Source: Armatimonadota bacterium (GTDB lineage Bacteria > Armatimonadota > UBA5829). Taken from it: DNA of 14,010 bases. Within the stretch, counting starts at the first letter, position 1; each line of letters opens with the position of its first letter. The position numbers were made by a program, and so were the translations under genes. Positions 6,149 through 12,254 of this stretch are shown here, piece after piece. A model generated the notes under the pieces. The model was not told the origin of the DNA. It saw only the letters and a program-made list of their open reading frames with translations, and made no database searches. The DNA is taken from positions 1 to 14,010 of the forward strand of contig JAMCYN010000149.1 in the NCBI GenBank assembly GCA_023474015.1, given 5' to 3'.

Positions 6149-7237
6149 ATGAAGATTTGCTCTCGCTATATTATCGTGTTTGTGGCGGTCCTTTGCTTGA
6201 TTGGGACGGCCGTTCTTGCAGCCGATCAGGTGATCAACACCAAGTCGGGACTTGTGGAGAAAGTGAAGGGCGGCCTCATTGACTGGGGCACGGAAATGTA
6301 CTACGCAACCGGCGAGGGCGCCATGCCCCCGGCTTCGGAAGAGCCCAACAGGGCGAAGGCTTTGCTTAAGGCCAAGGGCTACGCGAGAATGCAGGCAGTC
6401 GCGAACTTGCTGATGGCGGTCGAAGGCACGCCGATCTCCTACGAGGCCTACGGCAAGGACTATATGGCCCAGAGCGAGGTTCTCAAGCAGAAAATCGAAG
6501 GCTACGTCAAGAACGTCGAGATAATAAAGATGGAGCAGGCCAAGGTAGAGGGGCAAACGGTAGTCAGGATCACCGTCGGCACCCACATGTATGGCAATGC
6601 TACCCCCGGCTCCGCGCTGCTCACCTCGCTTTCCGATGAGCTTGGAAGCCCCGAAGGTTATATGGCTGAGTCCACCGCAAAATCAGAAGCCTCTCTGGAG
6701 AAGGCCGTGCAATCGACGGTGAATGTTGAACTAAAGCCGGAAGCCAAACCGAAGCCGAAAGTTGAGCCCAAGGTCGAACCCAAGGTTGAACCAAAGCCAG
6801 TGACCATTGCAAAAGCCGTAGAAAAACTTGAAGTGAAAGCTGAGGAAGTCAAGGTCGATGCCAAGCCGGAGGCCAGCTACACCTCGGTGATCATAGATAC
6901 CACCGGCTACAAGGTGTCCCGCGCGATGAGTCCGAAGATCAGGCGCAAAGACGGCTCCGAGGTCTGGGGCACGATTAAGATGGACCCGGATGTCGTTCAG
7001 GACCACGGCCCGGTGGCATATACGCGCAACCTGGCTGAGGCAAAGAAATGCCCCCGCGCCGGTTCGAACCCTCTGACGCTGACTGCCGCGGGCCGCGCGG
7101 GTGGGGCGCGAATGTGCGACGTGGTACTTTCCGATGACGATGTTACCAAGCTGACGGCGGCGAACGAGTCCTCGAAACCGCCGTTTCTCGATCAGATGGC
7201 GGTAGTTTTCGTTGTCGATCCGATTAAGCTGTTCTAA
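6149..7237 (+). CDS. LPP20-like exported protein with VEPK-repeat linker
   Basis: The product is 362 aa. ATG 6149 is chosen because a signal peptide starts there (MKICSRYIIVFVAVLCLIGT, ending about AVLA). The ribosome binding site GGGGA is unusually close, so initiation may be weak or coupled. Residues about 40-150 match the LPP20/lipoprotein-20 pattern (AKALLKAKGYARMQAVANLL, then YVKNVEIIKMEQ), although no lipobox Cys is present. A linker holds VEPK tandem units within a Lys/Pro/Glu-rich region. The C-terminal domain (about 245-362; SYTSVIIDTTGYKVSRAMSP, EVWGTIKM, NPLTLTAAG, FLDQMAVVFVVD) resembles the one that often follows LPP20 domains in envelope proteins. The function is unknown and it is probably periplasmic. 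It sits between the SPFH gene (65 bp) and the next gene (41 bp), suggesting one operon. Confidence 0.82.
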   Translation: MKICSRYIIVFVAVLCLIGTAVLAADQVINTKSGLVEKVKGGLIDWGTEMYYATGEGAMPPASEEPNRAKALLKAKGYARMQAVANLLMAVEGTPISYEAYGKDYMAQSEVLKQKIEGYVKNVEIIKMEQAKVEGQTVVRITVGTHMYGNATPGSALLTSLSDELGSPEGYMAESTAKSEASLEKAVQSTVNVELKPEAKPKPKVEPKVEPKVEPKPVTIAKAVEKLEVKAEEVKVDAKPEASYTSVIIDTTGYKVSRAMSPKIRRKDGSEVWGTIKMDPDVVQDHGPVAYTRNLAEAKKCPRAGSNPLTLTAAGRAGGARMCDVVLSDDDVTKLTAANESSKPPFLDQMAVVFVVDPIKLF

Positions 7238-7278
7238 GCTGGCGAGAATTGATTGCACTGCATTAGTGGAGAATTGCT

Positions 7279-8100
7279 ATGTTCCTAAGGCGAATATTCA
7301 AAGGTATGCCCGACCTGGGCCCCTGGGTCTCGGTGGCGGAGTTGGTTGCGGCGCTCGCGACCGTTATCGCGACTTTGATGGCGCTCAAGGTGGTCCCGAC
7401 CCCATTTAAGTCGCCCACCGGGACTGTCTCGGGCATAGTGACGGATGTGAAAACCGGTCAAGCGATTCCCGAGGCGACAGTGCAGATAGTCGATGCCGCC
7501 AGCAAGGTGATAACCGCCGAATCGATCCCTGATGCTAAAGGGAGTTGGAAAGAGATGGTGAAGCCTGGGGAGTACACGGTCAAGGTGGTGTGCGATGGCT
7601 ACCATCCGGCCCAGAAGAGTGTCACGGTCGCCCAGGACAAGTGCCGCGTCGTTCGGCTGGAGATAGAGAAAGCGCAGCCCACGCGTGTTGATAGCTCAAG
7701 CGCCGCATCAGCCTCCTCCGGTTCGTCGCCGCGGAATGTGATAGTGGTGGGCGGTCCGTCGCGGGTTGCGTCATCCGGGGTTGCTCCGTCCGCCGCGCCA
7801 GCGAAAAGCGCTGTGGCTCCGGCAAGCGGCTCGGCATCCAGCGACAACGTGCGGATGGCTCGCGCTGAGTGCGCCAAGGGCAAGAAGTTTGCCAACCAAG
7901 GCAAGCTCACCGATGCAATAAACGCCTTCACAAACGCGGTGAATCTCGATCCAACCGACGGCGAATACTACGCGTGTATTATCAAAGTTGACCTCGAGAT
8001 GGAAAACCTGGCGGACGCCAAGGAATGGGCTGCCGATGGCAAGAAGAATGCCACCAAAAATGTCGAAAAACTCAACCAGGCCGCGGCGCTGCTGCAGTAA
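7279..8100 (+). CDS. Membrane-anchored carboxypeptidase-regulatory-like and TPR protein
   Basis: The product is 273 aa, with TGGAG 7 nt before the ATG. Residues 17-39 form one transmembrane segment (VSVAELVAALATVIATLMAL). Next comes a carboxypeptidase-regulatory-like beta-sandwich at about 48-125 (GTVSGIVTDVKTGQAIPEAT through KPGEYTVKVVCDGYHPAQKS). A low-complexity Ser/Ala/Pro/Val linker covers about 130-190. A C-terminal TPR-like pair starts at ARAECAKGKKFANQGKLTDA and includes AINAFTNAVNLDPTDGEYY. The topology suggests a membrane-tethered scaffold facing the periplasm. It is the third gene of the 5187-8100 cluster and is followed by a 13-bp inverted-repeat terminator candidate. No enzyme activity is indicated. 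Confidence 0.85.
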   Translation: MFLRRIFKGMPDLGPWVSVAELVAALATVIATLMALKVVPTPFKSPTGTVSGIVTDVKTGQAIPEATVQIVDAASKVITAESIPDAKGSWKEMVKPGEYTVKVVCDGYHPAQKSVTVAQDKCRVVRLEIEKAQPTRVDSSSAASASSGSSPRNVIVVGGPSRVASSGVAPSAAPAKSAVAPASGSASSDNVRMARAECAKGKKFANQGKLTDAINAFTNAVNLDPTDGEYYACIIKVDLEMENLADAKEWAADGKKNATKNVEKLNQAAALLQ

Positions 8101-8112
8101 AGGGAAAGCAAG

Positions 8113-8167
8113 TAGGCAATAGAAGAAAGCCAATGACTCACGACCCACAACTTCCTTCTATTGCCTA
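8113..8167. terminator. Bidirectional stem-loop between convergent genes
   Basis: TAGGCAATAGAAG (8113-8125) and CTTCTATTGCCTA (8155-8167) are perfect 13-bp arms around a 29-nt loop. The element fills the gap between the plus-strand TPR gene and the minus-strand PEP-CTERM gene. The loop contains a GACTCAC GACCCAC AACTTCC heptamer-like run. Confidence 0.6.
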
Positions 8168-8172
8168 GGCCT

Positions 8173-8694
8173 TCAGCTTCTTCTTTTCCTAAGTAGCCCC
8201 GCCGCGAATCCCAGCCCGGCGATTAGCGCGGTCAGGCTTCCCGGCTCGGGGACTGTGATTATCGGCCCGCCGTCCGTCGGCATTTCGTACGGGTCCGCCA
8301 GATTATTGAACATAGCGGACCAGGTCTGGTTTGTCGGCGTCGCGCTAAACTCCGCCACAAAGCCGGTCTTTGACTGCCCCGCCGGCAGGTCGGTCATGGT
8401 GGATGTCCAGGTAACGAACTGAGGCACGCTCGCGTCCGCCGCCCATCCGTCAGGGCTGAAGACGTTAGTCACATCGACACCCTCGTCGATCCCTATTGCG
8501 AAGAGCCACACCGTGTAGTTCGGGCTGGAACTCGTGTTAGAGACCGTGTAACTCCACGCCTCGGGCCCCGCCATACCCAATTGACTTCCCACAACTTGTA
8601 CGCCATATAGTTGTCCGCTTAGTGACTGGCATAACGCCGGCGTCATGCCTGGCGCGACCAGGGACACCAAGACGGTGATTATCAACGCTCGCAT
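8173..8694 (-). CDS. PEP-CTERM sorting-domain protein
   Basis: The product is 173 aa, starting with ATG at 8694-8692 and AAGGAGG (8704-8710 on the plus strand) at 9-nt spacing. Residues 1-23 form a signal peptide (MRALIITVLVSLVAPGMTPA). The mature part is a beta-rich, Asn/Thr/Ser-rich domain with no recognised family beyond this class. The C-terminal 26 residues are a textbook PEP-CTERM signal: VPEPGS at about 148, a hydrophobic helix LTALIAGLGFAAGLL, then RKRRS. Such proteins are processed by exosortase and routed to the surface or exopolysaccharide matrix. The exosortase must be encoded elsewhere. A perfect sigma-54 promoter lies about 120 bp upstream. Confidence 0.92.
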   Translation of the reverse strand: MRALIITVLVSLVAPGMTPALCQSLSGQLYGVQVVGSQLGMAGPEAWSYTVSNTSSSPNYTVWLFAIGIDEGVDVTNVFSPDGWAADASVPQFVTWTSTMTDLPAGQSKTGFVAEFSATPTNQTWSAMFNNLADPYEMPTDGGPIITVPEPGSLTALIAGLGFAAGLLRKRRS

Positions 8695-8782
8695 TTACTC
8701 TGCCCTCCTTGTGCTGAGCTGTACTGCGGGAACAGAGTCGGCTGTAACCGCATTTGTGCTGGCTGATCAATATGCAAACTCA

Positions 8783-8798
8783 TCTGTCACATGACAGA
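8783..8798. promoter_or_regulatory. Palindromic candidate operator
   Basis: TCTGTCACATGACAGA is a perfect 7-bp inverted repeat with a 2-nt centre. It lies just downstream of the expected start site of the sigma-54 promoter for the PEP-CTERM gene and within the divergent spacer. The size and symmetry fit a dimeric DNA-binding protein. Confidence 0.4.
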
Positions 8799-8815
8799 CC
8801 TATATTGACACATGG

Positions 8816-8831
8816 TGCAAGATGCGTGCCA
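8816..8831 (-). promoter_or_regulatory. Sigma-54 (-24/-12) promoter of the PEP-CTERM gene
   Basis: On the minus strand this reads TGGCACGCATCTTGCA, a complete match to TGGCACG-N4-TTGCA. The expected start is near 8805, leaving a leader of about 110 nt before the ATG at 8694. Together with the identical-quality site at 575-590 it points to RpoN control of surface proteins. Confidence 0.87.
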
Positions 8832-8996
8832 GATTCCACCTGAGTTAGGTGTTTTCAGTGGGGGATATTATTGTTCAGCTTAAACCCAAAAAGCTCAATA
8901 AATATCATACATCAGGTTAGCCAAGCAGGCGAGCGGGTATACTCGGTTATGCCGGTTTGTGAGTTAACGGGTTAGTGCATCCTCGGTAATTCTGGA

Positions 8997-9031
8997 TTCT
9001 AACCTCTAACCTCCAACCTCTAACTTCTAAT
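8997..9031. repeat. Heptamer tandem array (5 copies)
   Basis: The sequence divides exactly into TTCTAAC, CTCTAAC, CTCCAAC, CTCTAAC and TTCTAAT. It abuts the GAGGAGG ribosome binding site of the following gene (9035-9041), so it forms the end of that gene's leader. Confidence 0.7.
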
Positions 9032-9053
9032 TTCGAGGAGGATGTTCAACCAC

Positions 9054-11960
9054 ATGGCTAACTTCGTCAAATGGCCTCGCTTTGCATGGGGCTTCGTGTT
9101 TGCATTGTCAGTCATCACACCGGGCGCACACGCAGCCGTCGTCGGCCCTGAAACGCCGATAGCTCCGACATTCGGAGCTGCCCCGGGCATGCAGGAGAGT
9201 GTTTCCATGGCCGTCGGCTCAAATGGCTATCTGGCTGTGTGGCAGGATCAACGCGGCCTAAACGGGGCGGACATTTTTGGCTCCAGAATCAGCCCGTCCG
9301 GCCAGGTGCTGGATGTGTTTGCAATAGCGATATGCGCGTCGATGGGGGACCAGACCCAGCCCTCGGTCGCGTGGGACGGACGCCAGTATCTCGTGGTGTG
9401 GGCCGACAGGCGAGGCGCGAACCAGCACGTCTACGGCGCCCGCGTCCTCGACAGCGGAGTCGTGCTCGATCCCCAGGGATTTCTTATTTCGGGGACGGTT
9501 GCGGATCAGACCAATCCCAGAGCGGCTGGTGACGGCAGCGGCTGTCTTGTCGTGTGGCAGGACAGCCGAGGAGCCTCACCCGATATCTACGGGTGCAAGG
9601 TCAGTTCCGACGGGATCGTCGGCAAGACATACGGCATCAGCACGCGCTCGGACAACGAGGAAACCCCGGATGTTGCCTACAACGGTTCGACCTATCTCGT
9701 GGTCTGGCGTGATTATCGCAATATGATTTCCTCGGATACCGACATATACGGCTGCCGTGTGTCGAAAACGGCAATACGCACCGGCGCCGATATCCTGATA
9801 TCGTGCACGCCCGACGGCACTGCCGGCGCTCCGGGAGCGCAGAGGGCGCCGCGCGTGTGCGGGTTCGGATCCACTTGGATGGTCGTATGGGAGGACCTTA
9901 GAACCGACTCAACCCACTCCGACATCTATGGAGCAAGGGTCAGCTCCGCCGGTACCGTGTATGACAAGGGCGGCATCGCCATCTCCACCATGGTTGGCGA
10001 CCAGGAACTCCCATCCGTCGGTTTTGACGGCGGCAAGCTTCTGGTCGCATGGCGGGATCGGACCGACCGTCTCGTCAAGGGCGCGAGACTCGGCTCCACG
10101 GGCATCCTGCTCGACAACAGCGCCATCGCCATCTCTCCGGCAATGGCCGGTTCCTCCGGCACGGCTGTAGCCGGGATGAACAGCAAATTCGTCGTCTGCT
10201 GGAGCAGCCTCAACGCCACCAATTCCGATGTGTTGTCGTCGATGGTGTCCGATGCCGGAGTCGTGCAGAGCCCCGCGGGCACGGTTGTTTCCATGGGGCT
10301 GATGGATCAGGCGGACTACTCCGTGGCCGACAACGGCGACGAATATGCCGTGGTCTGGTCTCAGATGTCCGGTGGTTACCGTAAGATAATGGGCGCGAGG
10401 GTGTCTCACGCGGGAACCGTGCTTGCGGCCGCTCCCATCAACATCACCGGGACATACTCGGGCGATCAGGCGCAGCCATCCATAGCCTGGAACGGGACCA
10501 AGTATCTCCTCGTCTGGACCGGCAGCGAGACCTACGGGACTTCGAGCTGGGACATTCGCGGGTGGTTCCTCGACACGACGCTTATGCCCATTGGCGCGAC
10601 TCCAATAACAATCTGCAGTGCCATTGAGGATCAGGTGAGGCCGTCGGTCGCGTCCAACCACAACAATTTCCTGGTCGTTTGGGAGGACGCTCGGAACGCG
10701 GTCTCCCCGGACTATGTCAACGACATCTACGGGGCCGTTATCTCTTCCGCTGGGACCGTGACCCCGACCAGTCCGGCGATCAGCCTGGCGGCGGGCTTCC
10801 AATACGTTCCGAAGGCCGCCACGGACGGGGCGAACTACTTCGTGGTCTGGGAGGACCATCGCGGTACCGGGGCGGCGATCTACGGTGCAAGGGTGAACTC
10901 GAGCGCGCAGGTGCAGGACGCGAACGGCATTCTTGTGCCCGCAACTTCCTCATACCAAGTATCACCGAGCATCTGCTACGGCAACGGCGGTTACTTCGTT
11001 GCCTGGGCCGACTCGAACAAGATAAGCGGGTGCCGCATCAGTTCCACGGGCTCGATCCTCGACGCAAATGGCATCACCATCAGCGCCGGTTCCAAGCCCA
11101 AGGCCGCCCCGGGCGTCTTCTGGGACGGGTCTAAGTACCAGGTGGTTTGGGAGGACTACAGGTCTTCCGATCCGAGCAACTCCGATATCTATGGCACCTC
11201 GCTCAACGCCAATGGGGTCGTGTCACCCTTGCCGGAAATGGCTCTAGTATCCGATCTCGCGCCGCAGCTCAGGCCGCAAGTCCTCGCCTTCGGCGGGTCC
11301 GGGCTGCTCATGTATTCCAAGTTCGTCAACTATGCCGATGCACTCTGCGCGGTGACTCTCACGGACAGCGTAATCCAGGAGCTCGACAAGATATCGGCGG
11401 CGAAGGGATTATCGACCGGCGCTATGGTCTCCCTTTCGGGCAAGGTTGTGATGGCTGCCTTCACGGACTACTTCTACATCGAGGAGCCGGACAGGACCAG
11501 CGGTATCAGGGTAATTGGAGGCATACGCCCCAACGTCAATGACCTCGTGGATGTTATCGGCACTGTCTCGATAGCCGACGGAGAGAGGCAAATCAATGCC
11601 GGCCAGGCCGTAACGATGGGCACGGCGAGCGACCCTCCCAGGCCTCTGGCGATCAGGGGTGATTGGCTCGGCGGGGCGGGTCTGAACTCCTACACCCCGG
11701 GCATCACCGGCGGGTGCGGCTTGAACAACGTCGGGTTGTTGGTGACTACGTGGGGCAAGGTCGTTTCCACCGGTACCGGCTATTTCTACATCGAGTGCAA
11801 GCCGGGAGTTACTGTCCGAGTCAAGTCGGGCAGCCTGACGATACCCGCGGTCGATAAGGTCGTGTCGATAACCGGAATAAGCTCCTGCGAGCTGTTGTCC
11901 GGCAACATAGCCCGCGCGATCATCCCAAGGACCCAATCGGACATCCGAATTCTGCACTAA
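9054..11960 (+). CDS. Large secreted repeat protein (probable double beta-propeller with OB-fold-like C-terminus)
   Basis: The product is 968 aa. ATG 9054 is chosen because the first in-frame ATG (9042) directly abuts GAGGAGG, and 9054 leaves 12 nt and begins a clean signal peptide (WGFVFALSVITPGAHA, cleavage before AVVGPE). Residues about 30-770 hold roughly 14 repeats of 50-60 aa. Each has a YLVVWxDxRG strand, usually followed by DIYGxRVSSAGTVLD and ending IxISxxxxDQxxPSVA. The last copies (SSLNA, QMSGG, SKFVN) are degenerate. Fourteen units would suit two seven-bladed propellers. Residues about 785-855 and 890-965 are two similar OB-fold-like domains (VSLSGKVVMAAFTDYFYIEE; WGKVVSTGTGYFYIEC). 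It is probably extracellular. There is no PEP-CTERM or other sorting tail. Ligand unknown. Confidence 0.88.
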   Translation: MANFVKWPRFAWGFVFALSVITPGAHAAVVGPETPIAPTFGAAPGMQESVSMAVGSNGYLAVWQDQRGLNGADIFGSRISPSGQVLDVFAIAICASMGDQTQPSVAWDGRQYLVVWADRRGANQHVYGARVLDSGVVLDPQGFLISGTVADQTNPRAAGDGSGCLVVWQDSRGASPDIYGCKVSSDGIVGKTYGISTRSDNEETPDVAYNGSTYLVVWRDYRNMISSDTDIYGCRVSKTAIRTGADILISCTPDGTAGAPGAQRAPRVCGFGSTWMVVWEDLRTDSTHSDIYGARVSSAGTVYDKGGIAISTMVGDQELPSVGFDGGKLLVAWRDRTDRLVKGARLGSTGILLDNSAIAISPAMAGSSGTAVAGMNSKFVVCWSSLNATNSDVLSSMVSDAGVVQSPAGTVVSMGLMDQADYSVADNGDEYAVVWSQMSGGYRKIMGARVSHAGTVLAAAPINITGTYSGDQAQPSIAWNGTKYLLVWTGSETYGTSSWDIRGWFLDTTLMPIGATPITICSAIEDQVRPSVASNHNNFLVVWEDARNAVSPDYVNDIYGAVISSAGTVTPTSPAISLAAGFQYVPKAATDGANYFVVWEDHRGTGAAIYGARVNSSAQVQDANGILVPATSSYQVSPSICYGNGGYFVAWADSNKISGCRISSTGSILDANGITISAGSKPKAAPGVFWDGSKYQVVWEDYRSSDPSNSDIYGTSLNANGVVSPLPEMALVSDLAPQLRPQVLAFGGSGLLMYSKFVNYADALCAVTLTDSVIQELDKISAAKGLSTGAMVSLSGKVVMAAFTDYFYIEEPDRTSGIRVIGGIRPNVNDLVDVIGTVSIADGERQINAGQAVTMGTASDPPRPLAIRGDWLGGAGLNSYTPGITGGCGLNNVGLLVTTWGKVVSTGTGYFYIECKPGVTVRVKSGSLTIPAVDKVVSITGISSCELLSGNIARAIIPRTQSDIRILH

Positions 11961-12010
11961 TCGCGCCTACTGCGCGGCACGCTTCGCGTGAAAACGAACG
12001 TATCAAATTT

Positions 12011-12092
12011 AGTCATTCCGAGCGAATGCGAGGAATCTGCTTTGAACCAGACGTATCTAAAAGCAGATTCCTCACTACGTTCGGAATGACTA
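12011..12092. repeat. REP-like palindromic intergenic repeat
   Basis: Arm 12011-12043 begins AGTCATTCCGAGCG and contains GAGGAATCTGCTTT. Arm 12061-12092 is its near-perfect inverted copy (AAAGCAGATTCCTCA, then GTTCGGAATGACT). It lies between two convergent genes. The GTCATTCCGAG...GAGGAATCT form is a widespread type of dispersed bacterial palindrome. Confidence 0.75.
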
Positions 12093-12101
12093 TCATTGTT
12101 G

Positions 12102-12154
12102 CTTCGGACTGCGGAGCCGCAGGCGGAGCTGCCGAAGCCGCGACCGCAGGTCGC
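12102..12154. repeat. Structured dispersed repeat, copy B
   Basis: It is the second copy of the element at 3379-3431. It has the GCTTCGG/CCGAAGC outer stem, a GC-rich inner hairpin, the shared core CGGAGCTGCCGAAGCCG, and a terminal hairpin GCGACC-GCA-GGTCGC (12140-12154). It starts about 10 nt after the REP-like palindrome. Confidence 0.65.
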
Positions 12155-12172
12155 AAATAGCACATGCTCGGT

Positions 12173-12232
12173 GTTTCGGGATTTCGTCTTTGTGCCTTCT
12201 CTCAATGCAACCGGAGGTTGAAATCCCGAAAC
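12173..12232. terminator. Long inverted repeat between convergent genes
   Basis: GTTTCGGGATTTC (12173-12185) and GAAATCCCGAAAC (12220-12232) are perfect 13-bp arms 34 nt apart. It ends 22 nt before the stop codon of the minus-strand sensor gene, a suitable place for a terminator of that transcript. It lacks a clear U-run, so the function is tentative. Confidence 0.45.
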
Positions 12233-12254
12233 TCACTGAAGTCATGGCTTTATG

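Larger units (their letters stand above)
8695..9053. other. Divergent intergenic region of about 360 bp
   Basis: It holds the sigma-54 promoter and palindrome serving the minus-strand PEP-CTERM gene, and a heptamer array ending directly at the ribosome binding site of the plus-strand repeat-protein gene. The middle (about 8860-8920) is AT-rich. No convincing sigma-70 promoter for the plus-strand gene could be picked by eye. Confidence 0.6.

Noticed and set aside
8710..9040. Sigma-70 promoter for the large repeat-protein gene
   Set aside because: TTGACA and TTGTTC are present but no TATAAT-like box at 16-18 bp could be placed convincingly.
9909..10859. 316-codon minus-strand open frame
   Set aside because: Antisense shadow of the long repeat-protein gene. 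Its repeated composition mirrors the sense repeats.
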